Shown here: positions 1-5,576 of the stretch, one piece after another
How positions within the stretch are numbered: the first letter of the stretch is position 1
Layout: every line of letters begins with the position of its first letter
From: Clostridia bacterium
GTDB taxonomy: Bacteria; Bacillota; Clostridia; Christensenellales; UBA1242
NCBI GenBank assembly: GCA_017650795.1
Contig: JAGCEE010000018.1
Coordinates: forward strand, 1 to 9,434
Direction of reading: 5' to 3'
Length of the DNA: 9,434 nt
The notes under the pieces: model-generated
The model's database searches: none
What the model was told of the DNA's origin: nothing
What the model saw: only the letters and a program-made list of their open reading frames with translations
Made by a program: the position numbers and the translations under genes

Positions 1-41
1 ACTGATAAAATAACAAATGGAATAAGTTTTAGTTTATTCAT
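1..41 (-). CDS. 5' end of an unidentified gene (13 codons visible)
   Basis: An ATG at 39-41 opens a frame that runs to the window edge without a stop. The visible residues are MNKLKLIPFVILS. A good ribosome site (AAAGGA, 51-56) lies 9 bases upstream of the ATG, and a near-consensus promoter with an overlapping palindrome lies about 95 bases upstream. The basic-then-hydrophobic N-terminus would suit a signal peptide or a first membrane segment, but 13 residues cannot identify a family. Promoter, ribosome site and open frame together make a real gene likely. The product is unknown. Confidence 0.6.
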   Translation of the reverse strand, partial: MNKLKLIPFVILS

Positions 42-114
42 GAAAATTTTTCCTTTATTGTTTTATTATTGCTGACAAACCCAAAAAGTATTCTTATTAA
101 GGAACCTTGCCAAC

Positions 115-136
115 ATATTTGTGTTTACACAAATAT
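115..136. promoter_or_regulatory. Operator-like 22-bp palindrome over a promoter start site
   Basis: Two 10-base arms, ATATTTGTGT (115-124) and ACACAAATAT (127-136), are perfect inverted repeats around a TT centre. The element overlaps the -10 box at 135-140 and covers the predicted start near 128, where a dimeric repressor would block transcription. The core TTGTG-N4-CACAA resembles half of a Rex box, but it is shorter and lacks the usual AA/TT next to the spacer. The regulator is therefore not assigned. It carries no U-tract and is too AT-rich to be a terminator. Confidence 0.6.
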
Positions 137-163
137 TTTAATTTTGAAACTTAATATTGTCAA
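135..163 (-). promoter_or_regulatory. Sigma-A type promoter for the left-edge gene
   Basis: On the minus strand a perfect -35 box TTGACA (158-163) is followed by a 17-base spacer and a -10 box TAAAAT (135-140). Transcription should begin near 128, giving a leader of roughly 85 bases before the ATG at 41. A near-perfect palindrome covers the downstream edge of the -10 box and the predicted start site, so the promoter is probably repressible. Confidence 0.75.
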
Positions 164-164
164 C

Positions 165-247
165 AAAAAATGCCCGAATTGGTAAAAAAAAGAAAACAAT
201 ATAAAACATTGTATAATTTTTACTTAAATAATCAATTACAATTTGGG
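165..247 (-). repeat. Weak inverted repeat with a T-tract in the left intergenic gap
   Basis: The gap between the DUF1292 gene and the left-edge gene holds no coding sequence. Besides the promoter and terminator described separately, arms at 173-181 (CCCGAATTG) and 239-247 (CAATTTGGG) pair at 8 of 9 positions across a loop of about 57 bases. In minus-strand RNA this stem would be followed by six U residues (165-170), so it could be a weak backup terminator. The long loop makes that doubtful. The rest is A/T-rich spacer. Confidence 0.25.
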
Positions 248-272
248 TGCAACAAAAATCACAACAAACAAC

Positions 273-331
273 AAAAAAGCCTAATCATGAATTTAAACAA
301 AAACTTGTTTTAAAATCATAATTTGGCTTTT
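273..331 (-). terminator. Rho-independent terminator after the DUF1292 gene
   Basis: A long imperfect hairpin lies just after the DUF1292 stop. The base of the stem is AAAAGCC paired with GGCTTTT, continued by mostly paired AT-rich arms (about 278-299 with 308-328). Minus-strand RNA ends the stem with GGC and a run of six U (273-278). T-runs also follow the stem on the plus strand, so it may work in both directions. It probably ends the gltX-ruvX-DUF1292 transcript. Confidence 0.75.
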
Positions 332-359
332 ATTATTTTTTTATATCCAAGTAAAAAGA

Positions 360-692
360 TTACTTTTTATCTTGTGCGTCTAAGAGTTTGTAATACTCGT
401 CAAAAACACGAATTGCTGTTGGCTCGTCGGTTTCTACTCTTAAATTTCCGTTTCCGTTTTCGTCCTCGTCTACTGCAAATACGATTGCTTCGTCATCGGC
501 AACTCCTGGAAGGTTGTCGAGTGGTTTTAAAATTGCATATAGTTTATCATCTAGTGGAATGATGGCAACTTGGTCAAATTTGAATGCTTTGCCATTTTCA
601 TCATAAAGTTGAATAGGCTCCTCATTATCTTCGTCCAATAATATATCTAGCACATCTAAGTTTTGGTTATTTGTTTCTTTAACTTCTTTCAT
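360..692 (-). CDS. DUF1292 family protein (YrzB-like)
   Basis: This is a 110-residue, very acidic protein of the DUF1292 family, which is widespread in Bacillota and has no established biochemical role. It is rich in Asp and Glu throughout. The family's pattern of a short acidic start, a strand such as PIQLYDENG, a central hydrophobic IIPLDDKLYAILKPLD segment and an acidic VFAVDEDENG stretch is visible. It has no signal peptide or membrane segment. The ribosome site GGGGAG (697-702) sits 5 bases before the ATG and is packed between it and the ruvX stop 11 bases upstream, so translation is probably coupled to ruvX. The ruvX–DUF1292 order is common in Bacillota, usually behind alaS and ireB; here gltX is upstream instead. 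The family call is firm, the function unknown. Confidence 0.88.
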   Translation of the reverse strand: MKEVKETNNQNLDVLDILLDEDNEEPIQLYDENGKAFKFDQVAIIPLDDKLYAILKPLDNLPGVADDEAIVFAVDEDENGNGNLRVETDEPTAIRVFDEYYKLLDAQDKK

Positions 693-703
693 AACTCTCC
701 CCT

Positions 704-1123
704 TTATTTTTTTGTGTTTAAATAACTTTGTAAAATGATTGAGGCCGATATTTTATCTATTAGTCCTTTTCTTTTTATGGCTGGAACATGGGCTTGTGCC
801 AAAACTTCCTCCGCCTCGACCGACGAAAGCCTTTCGTCCACATAAACAACAGGCAAGTCTAGCTCCTTTGAAAGCAGGCTACCAAACTTTTTTGTGACTA
901 AAATTCTTTCTCCAACCGAACCGTCCATATTATACGGAAGACCAATAACAATAAGTTCTACATCTTGACTTTTTGCAAGATTTTTAAAAAAAACAATGTC
1001 TGCCTCTATATTTACCCTAGTGTAAGTATCATACGGGCTTGCAACCACTTGAAGAAGATCCGAAAAGGCAATACCTATTCGAACATCACCATAGTCCAAA
1101 CTCATAATCCTCTTATACTGCAT
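704..1123 (-). CDS. ruvX: Holliday junction resolvase-like protein RuvX/YqgF
   Basis: This is a 139-residue member of the YqgF/RuvX RNase H-fold family, a typical length. Family members are implicated in pre-16S rRNA 5' maturation and proposed as Holliday junction resolvases; the sequence does not settle which. All expected motifs are present: LDYGDVRIGIA (residues 9-19, Asp10), GLPYNMDGSVG (61-71), DERLSS (96-101, Asp96) and the C-terminal DKISASIILQSYL (123-135, Asp123). The three Asp residues match the family's metal-binding site. I keep the ATG at 1123 because KRIM before LDYG is the first family strand. It has no clear ribosome site. The next ATG (1105) has AAGAGG only 3 bases upstream and would cut that strand. 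DUF1292 follows after 11 bases. Confidence 0.93.
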   Translation of the reverse strand: MQYKRIMSLDYGDVRIGIAFSDLLQVVASPYDTYTRVNIEADIVFFKNLAKSQDVELIVIGLPYNMDGSVGERILVTKKFGSLLSKELDLPVVYVDERLSSVEAEEVLAQAHVPAIKRKGLIDKISASIILQSYLNTKK

Positions 1124-1137
1124 AAATATCTATTTGT

Positions 1138-1167
1138 AGTGTACAATACTTACATAAATTATGTCAA
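1138..1167 (-). promoter_or_regulatory. Probable promoter just upstream of ruvX
   Basis: On the minus strand a perfect TTGACA (1162-1167) is followed by 18 bases and TACACT (1138-1143, 4 of 6 to consensus). The predicted start near 1131 would leave only about 8 bases before the ruvX ATG at 1123. A perfect 13-base palindrome (ACATAA, A, TTATGT; 1152-1164) occupies the spacer and the edge of the -35 box. It may be an operator or chance in AT-rich DNA. I see no terminator between gltX and ruvX, so readthrough from gltX is also likely. Confidence 0.5.
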
Positions 1168-1212
1168 TCGTTTAATTGTAGTTTTGCAAATATGTTGATT
1201 CTTATTATTCTT

Positions 1213-2667
1213 TTATGACAATCTTTGAATTTGCTTTGTTATTCTTTTTACAGATTCTTCTTTGCCAAGAAGATATAACATTTCGGCACCACCACCTGGG
1301 GTTATTACCTCACCTGTGACTGCAATTCTTATTGGCCACATGGTTTTGCCAATTTTGTACTCTTTTAGCATTGTGTAATCTTGTATTATTTGATTTAAGT
1401 TTTGAACACTCCAATCCTCTATATTTTTCAATATATCTATTAAGTCACATAGGATTTCTTTTGATGACTGCTTATCTAGTTTGTTCTTTTTGTTCTCAAA
1501 TAATTCCAAATCAAAATCTTTATATTCGTCTAAAAACTTAAACATTGGCACAATATCGGAAAATTTGTTTATTCGGCTTTGTGCAAGAGTTGAAGCAAAC
1601 TCCCACTTTTGTTGCAAATAATCTGGAAGATTTGCAATGTATTTCTGTGAATATGCAATAAAATCTTCATGAGTCATTTGTTGAATGTATATTGCATTAA
1701 ACCAATCTAGTTTTTTATAGTCAAATATTGCATTTGTTTTTACTATTCCGTCCAAATTAAATAGTTTTACAAGTTCTGGAAGCGAGAACACCTCTCTTTC
1801 CATTTTTGGACTCCAACCAAGAAGTGCAATATAATTTATGATTGCATCTACCAAATATCCCTCGTCTACTAAATTTGCAAAACTAACCGAACCGTGACGT
1901 TTGCTTAGTTTACTTACTGTTCCGTCTGGGTTTTGACCCATAATTGTTGAAAGATGCACAGTTTTTGGTGGCTTCCAACCAAAAGCCTGATATAGTAATT
2001 GATATTTTGGAGTTGAAGAAATATATTCTTTGCCTCTAATAACATGAGATATTTTCATAAGGTGGTCATCTACCACATTTGCAAAATTGTATGTTGGCAT
2101 TCCATCACTCTTTAATAGTATTTGGTCGTCTAGTGATGAATTTTCTACTGTTATATCGCCATAAACCTCATCATGAAAAGTTGTTGTGCCATCTAGTGGC
2201 ATTTTTTGACGAATAACATACCTTTTGCCCTCTTTTAAGTTTTTTTCTACTTCCTCTTTGCTTAAATTACGGCATTTTCGGTTGTAGCCAAAAGTTTGTG
2301 TTGTTTCTTCGGCATCTTCCGATGATGTATCTTCGTGGTTAGAGCAAAAACAATAATATGCATGACCTTTTTTTACAAGTTTTTCGGCATACTCTTTATA
2401 AATCTCTTTTCTTTCGCTTTGAACATACGGGCCATAGCCCTTATCTTTGTCTGGGCCCTCGTCATGAATAAGACCGGTTTGTTTTAATGTGTTATAAATA
2501 ACCTCGGTTGCACCCTCTACAAATCGTTTTTGGTCGGTATCTTCTATTCTTAAAATAAACGAGCCTTTTTCGTGCTTGGCAAAAAGATAGGCATAAAGTG
2601 CCGTTCTTAAATTTCCTATATGCATATAACCCGTTGGGCTTGGTGCAAAGCGTGTTCTTACTTTCAT
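1213..2667 (-). CDS. gltX: Glutamate--tRNA ligase (GluRS)
   Basis: This is a cytoplasmic class I tRNA synthetase that charges tRNA-Glu with glutamate. Its 484 residues are the usual bacterial length. The N-terminal Rossmann domain starts with FAPSPTGYMHIGN (residues 7-19, HIGH-type motif 16-19) followed by LRTALYAYLFAK. KLSKR at 253-257 is the KMSKS motif. The insert has Cys106, Cys108 and Cys132 as in zinc-binding GluRS, but Asn134 stands where E. coli has the His ligand, so zinc binding is uncertain. The C-terminal helical anticodon-binding part ends in the typical GGGAEMLYLLGKEES segment (458-472). The ATG at 2667 has AAGGAT (2675-2680) 7 bases upstream and its own promoter. Whether it is discriminating or also charges tRNA-Gln cannot be read here. 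It heads a unit with ruvX and DUF1292. Confidence 0.97.
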   Translation of the reverse strand: MKVRTRFAPSPTGYMHIGNLRTALYAYLFAKHEKGSFILRIEDTDQKRFVEGATEVIYNTLKQTGLIHDEGPDKDKGYGPYVQSERKEIYKEYAEKLVKKGHAYYCFCSNHEDTSSEDAEETTQTFGYNRKCRNLSKEEVEKNLKEGKRYVIRQKMPLDGTTTFHDEVYGDITVENSSLDDQILLKSDGMPTYNFANVVDDHLMKISHVIRGKEYISSTPKYQLLYQAFGWKPPKTVHLSTIMGQNPDGTVSKLSKRHGSVSFANLVDEGYLVDAIINYIALLGWSPKMEREVFSLPELVKLFNLDGIVKTNAIFDYKKLDWFNAIYIQQMTHEDFIAYSQKYIANLPDYLQQKWEFASTLAQSRINKFSDIVPMFKFLDEYKDFDLELFENKKNKLDKQSSKEILCDLIDILKNIEDWSVQNLNQIIQDYTMLKEYKIGKTMWPIRIAVTGEVITPGGGAEMLYLLGKEESVKRITKQIQRLS

Positions 2668-2694
2668 TGTTTTTATCCTTTTTTTTACTATTAT

Positions 2695-2723
2695 AGTATA
2701 ATTATTTTACTTTTTGACGTCAA
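2695..2723 (-). promoter_or_regulatory. Sigma-A promoter for gltX
   Basis: On the minus strand TTGACG (2718-2723), a 17-base spacer and TATACT (2695-2700) form a near-consensus promoter. The start should be near 2688, leaving a leader of about 20 bases that holds only the ribosome site. There is no room for a T-box riboswitch, so gltX is not controlled by one here. Confidence 0.75.
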
Positions 2724-2767
2724 GTAAAAGATTTTATTGATTAAAACAAAACCAAATACCATCTATT

Positions 2768-2793
2768 AAAAAATGCAACTTATTAAAGTTGCA
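2768..2793 (-). terminator. Rho-independent terminator of rnpB
   Basis: A perfect 8-bp stem, TGCAACTT with AAGTTGCA (2774-2781 and 2786-2793), closes a 4-base loop. In minus-strand RNA it is followed directly by six U residues (2768-2773). It lies about 10 bases past the 3' end of the RNase P RNA. The plus strand also has a T-run after the stem, so it may act in both directions. Confidence 0.9.
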
Positions 2794-2802
2794 ATTTTTG
2801 GT

Positions 2803-3148
2803 TTGTGGTTAATCTATAAGCCGAGTTCTGTATTAAATGGTCATCTATCTAGCCTTGTTATTTCTAACAAGATCGAGCGATATTTTTGTATCACGCGAAA
2901 GGACACGCATTTGTGATAACTTAATCTTGCCTTAAATGGGGTTTGCATTGACCAAATCGGTCTCCCGATTTGCGGTGGGCTCTTACCCCACCTTTTCACC
3001 TTTTCCATGAATACATGGTAGTTATTTTCTGTTGCACTTTCCTTGGAGTTGCCTCCACCGGCAGTTAACCGGCATTACTTCCTTTAAAGGCTCGGACTTT
3101 CCTCTCTGCTATCATTATAATAGCACAGCGACCATCTGGTTAGCCACG
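2803..3148 (-). ncRNA. rnpB: RNase P RNA, bacterial type A
   Basis: This is the catalytic RNA of ribonuclease P, which removes 5' leaders from tRNA precursors. Read on the minus strand it carries the universal core: GAGGAAAGTCC (3094-3104), GTGCAACAGAA near 3027-3037, GGGTAAGAGCCCACCG (about 2973-2988) and AGAACTCGGCTTAT (2816-2829). The ends pair as helix P1 (GTGGCTAA with TTAACCAC, one C-A mismatch), which places the 5' end at about 3147 and the 3' end at about 2805. That start agrees with the promoter, about 7 bases past its -10 box. The layout matches type A, which argues against Bacillales. Odd point: the P15 loop (2889-2918) shows no GGU, the motif that pairs with tRNA CCA. Exact ends are estimated to within a few bases. 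Confidence 0.96.
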
Positions 3149-3153
3149 GTTTT

Positions 3154-3182
3154 ATTTTATTATACTTGCTAATCTTTGTCAA
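3154..3182 (-). promoter_or_regulatory. Promoter of rnpB
   Basis: On the minus strand a perfect TTGACA (3177-3182) is followed by 17 bases and TAAAAT (3154-3159). The start 7 bases further on, at about 3147, coincides with the G that begins helix P1 of the RNase P RNA. The TATAAT just upstream in the spacer is only 12 bases from the -35 box and is not the likely -10. Confidence 0.85.
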
Positions 3183-3190
3183 GGGCAAAA

Positions 3191-3246
3191 TAATGAATAA
3201 TTGAGGACAAATAATGAGAAGAATGAAGAATGAATAATTATGAACT
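3191..3246. repeat. Degenerate AATGAA-type short repeat tract, non-coding
   Basis: The gap between rnpB and the YgjV-like gene (about 3183-3352) has no gene that I can support. On the plus strand, 3191-3246 is a purine-rich run of loosely repeated 6-8 base units (AATGAAT, AATGAGA, GAATGAA, GAATGAA, TTATGAA). The two adjacent AGAATGA copies are the clearest period of 7. The only plus-strand frames are a few codons long. It looks like a degenerate simple repeat. The rest, to 3352, is AT-rich spacer. Confidence 0.35.
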
Positions 3247-3352
3247 ATTTAAAGAAAAGTGGTTAATAATAAACAATGATTGACAAATTATAATACATTT
3301 TAATTAAAAAAAATCCGAAGTTTTAGTCTAACTTTTTTCAAACAAGCATAAT

Positions 3353-3402
3353 AAAAAGAACTTTATCTATATTTTGAACTAACTTCAAATTAGATAGAGT
3401 TT
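3353..3402 (-). terminator. Probable terminator after the YgjV-like gene
   Basis: An imperfect stem of about 18 bp pairs 3359-3378 with 3384-3401 (AACTTTATCTA with TAGATAGAGTT, then TTTGAA with TTCAAA). Minus-strand RNA leaves the stem into UUUUU (3353-3357). Seven T follow the stem on the plus strand, so it could work both ways. It lies about 60 bases past the YgjV-like stop codon. Confidence 0.65.
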
Positions 3403-3461
3403 TTTTCACTTTGTAAATTTCAAAAGTTAGAAACCGCAACTCCTTTTTTATACTTTTATGC

Positions 3462-4007
3462 TTATTGGTTTGTTTCGTTTGGAGTTTGATTTTTTGCGTT
3501 TTGAAGATAATATTTTATTATTGCAATAATTAAAACGGTCAATTCAATTATGCTAAGCAAAATGCTTACATAATTGTTTAATAAAATAGCATATATAATT
3601 AGTAATGCATTTGGAATGCACAAGAAATATCTCATAATTTGAATATTTTTAATATAAAAACCAAATGTAAACATTATTGAAGATAACAGTGGAATAATGT
3701 CGTATATGTTTTTCCAAAAAACTATATCAATTGCTATATAGGCAAAGACAAAAACAAATAAAAAGATTACAGTATATTTAAAATTATATCTTTCACAAAA
3801 AAATAGATATATACATCTTAGAGTTGAAATTATGCTTAAAATTCCTGCAACATAGGAGCCAAGAAATATATAACTAAGACCATAAAACGGATTTGCTATT
3901 ATTTGAAAGATGAAAAATTTTGTTTTGTCTTTAGTAAAGTATCCCAAACAGACAAACAATAATGCAATTGAACAAAAAATTTGAGAAAAAATAAAATTTA
4001 AATCCAT
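3462..4007 (-). CDS. YgjV-like multi-pass membrane protein
   Basis: This is a 181-residue membrane protein that I place, with moderate confidence, in the YgjV-type inner membrane family, whose function is not established. From the chosen start there are about six or seven hydrophobic segments (residues 4-24, 31-50, 53-71, 77-97, 101-118, 124-144, 147-167), joined by short polar loops such as FTKDKTK and CERYNFK. A polar tail (AKNQTPNETNQ) follows. The family-like features are an opening QIFCSIALLFVCLGYFTKDK, then FFIFQIIANPFYGLSYIFLGSY, then an STLRCIYLF-type helix. I start at the ATG at 4007, where the first helix begins; GGA lies 3 bases before it. An ATG at 4025 or a TTG at 4046 would add 6 or 13 polar residues and has no ribosome site. 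The gene stands alone between hairpins. No convincing promoter was found. Confidence 0.7.
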   Translation of the reverse strand: MDLNFIFSQIFCSIALLFVCLGYFTKDKTKFFIFQIIANPFYGLSYIFLGSYVAGILSIISTLRCIYLFFCERYNFKYTVIFLFVFVFAYIAIDIVFWKNIYDIIPLLSSIMFTFGFYIKNIQIMRYFLCIPNALLIIYAILLNNYVSILLSIIELTVLIIAIIKYYLQNAKNQTPNETNQ

Positions 4008-4064
4008 AATTCCGTTATGACACATAAAAATATTTAACGCAAGCAAAATAATTGTTTGGGACTT

Positions 4065-4100
4065 AAATTTCTAGTGTTTTTTTCACTAGGTTCAAAATTT
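4065..4100. repeat. Hairpin upstream of the YgjV-like gene
   Basis: CTAGTG (4071-4076) and CACTAG (4084-4089) form a perfect 6-bp stem around seven T (seven A on the minus strand). AAATTT runs at both outer ends (4065-4070 and 4095-4100) could extend the pairing across a 5-base asymmetry. It lies about 60 bases before the YgjV-like start, so it would be in that gene's leader or promoter region. There is no U-tract after it on the minus strand, so it is not a terminator for serS. Its role is unknown. Confidence 0.4.
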
Positions 4101-4134
4101 ATAACGCTTAGATCGTGTTTTTTGAAACTAATAT

Positions 4135-4167
4135 AAAAAAGAACACTATAATAAATTTTTAGTATTC
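4135..4167 (-). terminator. Terminator after serS, inside a larger inverted repeat
   Basis: In minus-strand RNA, GAATACTA pairs with TAGTGTTC (4160-4167 with 4141-4148, one G-U pair) around an 11-base loop, followed by six U (4135-4140). It sits about 65 bases past the serS stop. A second, perfect 10-bp pair, TTTTGAAACT (4120-4129) with AGTTTCAAAA (4181-4190), encloses it, giving a nested structure of 71 bases. If the outer stem forms, the U-tract would face an A-rich strand. Confidence 0.6.
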
Positions 4168-4232
4168 TTTATTTTTTGCAAGTTTCAAAATTCTTTAACC
4201 TTGCCTCGGATTTATATTTTTATTTTTAACAA

Positions 4233-5522
4233 TTATTTGTTTTTTGGACAAATCTTTTCCATTCCACCCATATATGGCCTTAAAGCCTCTGGAATGGTTA
4301 ATGTGCCATCTTGATTATAATTATTTTCAACAAACGCAATTATTGCTCTTGGAGAAGCTAGGACTGTGTTGTTTAATGTGTGTGCAAGATAATTTCCGTT
4401 TTCGCCTTTAATTCTTATGCCCAAACGCCTTGCTTGTGCATCTCCCAATGTTGAGCAAGAGCCAACCTCAAAAAATTTTTGTTGGCGAGGGCTCCATGCC
4501 TCTACGTCACAAGATTTTACTTTTAAATCTGCCAAATCGCCAGAGCAACATTCTAATTGTCTTACTGGTATGTTTAGATTTCTAAAAATATCAACTGTGT
4601 ATTGCCACATTTTTTCGTACCATGACATGCTATCTTCTGGTTTGCAAATAACAATCATCTCTTGTTTTTCAAATTGGTGAACTCTATATAGTCCTCTCTC
4701 TTCAAGGCCATGAGCACCACCCTCTTTTCTAAAACATGGGCTATATGATGTCATGGTTATTGGCAATTCTTCTTCTTTTATTATTTGTTCTTTAAATCTG
4801 CCAATCATAGAATGTTCTGATGTGCCAATTAGGTACAAATCTTCGCCATCTATTTTATACATCAGTGCTTCCATTTCGGCAAAACTCATAACACCTGTGA
4901 CAACATCACTTCTTATCATAAATGGTGGAATTACATATGTAAAACCTTGGTTTATCATATAATCCCTACCATAAGCAATCATTGCCTCATGAAGCCTAGC
5001 AATATCTCCCATTAAATAGTAAAAACCATTTCCTGATGTTCTTCCGGCACTTTCTTTGTCTAAGCCGTTAAAAGTTGCAATTATGTCGGCATGATATGGT
5101 ATTTCGTAATCTGGAACTTTTGCCTCGCCAAAACGCTTTAATTCTACATTCTCGGAGTCGTCACGTCCAATTGGAACAGAAGCATCTATTATGTTTGGAA
5201 TTACCATCATTCTCTTTTTAACTTCTTCGTCCAATTTTGCCTGCTCTTCTTCTATTTTTACAAGATGTTCAGCATCTAACTTAACCTGCTCTTTAATCAT
5301 CTCGGCTTCATCAAACTTTTTTTCTTTCATGAGCATTCCAACTTGCGCAGAAAGAGTTTTACGGGCTGCTCTTAAATCGTCACCCATCTGTTTTAATTCT
5401 CTATTTTTTTTGTCTAAATCCAAAACTTCATCTACCAATACAAGTTTTTCGTCTTGAAACTTTTTCTTGATATTTTCTTTTACTAACTCTGGATTTGTTC
5501 TAATAAGATTTATGTCTATCAT
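4233..5522 (-). CDS. serS: Serine--tRNA ligase (SerRS)
   Basis: This is a class II tRNA synthetase that charges tRNA-Ser (and tRNA-Sec where present). Its 429 residues are the usual length. The N-terminal part (about 1-105) is a charged helical hairpin, the tRNA-binding coiled coil, ending in KKRMMVIPN. The catalytic domain has the serine-site TSEH (234-237), motif 2 around SPCFRKEGGAHG (261-272) and RVHQFEKQEM (280-289), and motif 3 with LNNTVLASPRAI (383-394, Arg392), ending at PEALRPYMGG. Motif 3 differs from the common bacterial LNGSGLAVGR form; I recall the variant from a clade of Clostridia SerRS. The ATG at 5522 is chosen: AAGGAG (5529-5534) lies 6 bases upstream and the protein starts with the family's MIDI. 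An upstream ATG (5576) adds 18 non-family residues and lies in its promoter. Confidence 0.96.
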   Translation of the reverse strand: MIDINLIRTNPELVKENIKKKFQDEKLVLVDEVLDLDKKNRELKQMGDDLRAARKTLSAQVGMLMKEKKFDEAEMIKEQVKLDAEHLVKIEEEQAKLDEEVKKRMMVIPNIIDASVPIGRDDSENVELKRFGEAKVPDYEIPYHADIIATFNGLDKESAGRTSGNGFYYLMGDIARLHEAMIAYGRDYMINQGFTYVIPPFMIRSDVVTGVMSFAEMEALMYKIDGEDLYLIGTSEHSMIGRFKEQIIKEEELPITMTSYSPCFRKEGGAHGLEERGLYRVHQFEKQEMIVICKPEDSMSWYEKMWQYTVDIFRNLNIPVRQLECCSGDLADLKVKSCDVEAWSPRQQKFFEVGSCSTLGDAQARRLGIRIKGENGNYLAHTLNNTVLASPRAIIAFVENNYNQDGTLTIPEALRPYMGGMEKICPKNK

Positions 5523-5547
5523 TTGCTTCTCCTTAAATTTGAAATAT

Positions 5548-5576
5548 ATTTTAACTCTAAATGTTAATTTAGTCAA
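5548..5576 (-). promoter_or_regulatory. serS promoter within the end of hemZ
   Basis: On the minus strand TTGACT (5571-5576), a 17-base spacer and TAAAAT (5548-5553) form a near-consensus promoter. Its -35 box overlaps the hemZ stop codon at 5569-5571. The start should be near 5541, about 20 bases before the serS ATG, leaving room for the AAGGAG ribosome site. serS can therefore be made apart from rel and hemZ. I see no terminator in front of it, so readthrough is also possible. Confidence 0.7.

Noticed and set aside
115..136. Rex or NrdR binding site identity for the left palindrome
   Set aside because: Spacing and core differ from the Rex box (TTGTGAA-N4-TTCACAA) and from the NrdR box, so it is reported only as an unassigned operator.
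323..562. Plus-strand open frame of 79 codons opposite the DUF1292 gene
   Set aside because: It lies antisense to a well-supported gene and has Arg/Leu-rich shadow composition with no family resemblance.
965..1198. Plus-strand frame of 77 codons opposite the start of ruvX
   Set aside because: It overlaps ruvX and its promoter; no recognisable domain.
2668..2717. T-box riboswitch ahead of gltX
   Set aside because: The predicted leader is only about 20 bases, and no specifier hairpin or TGGNACC-like box is present.
2803..3148. tmRNA or group I/II intron as an explanation for the structured non-coding block
   Set aside because: The block carries all the universal RNase P RNA core sequences and a P1 pairing of its ends; no tag reading frame or tRNA-like end is seen.
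3278..3293. Plus-strand TTGACA followed by TATAAT near 3280-3294 as a promoter
   Set aside because: The boxes are only about 3 bases apart and no gene lies downstream on the plus strand.
4008..4046. Upstream TTG (4046) or ATG (4025) starts for the YgjV-like protein
   Set aside because: Neither has a ribosome site, and both add polar residues before the first membrane helix.
5523..5576. 18-residue N-terminal extension of SerRS from the ATG at 5576
   Set aside because: It overlaps hemZ and the serS promoter; the ATG at 5522 has an ideal ribosome site and matches the family start.
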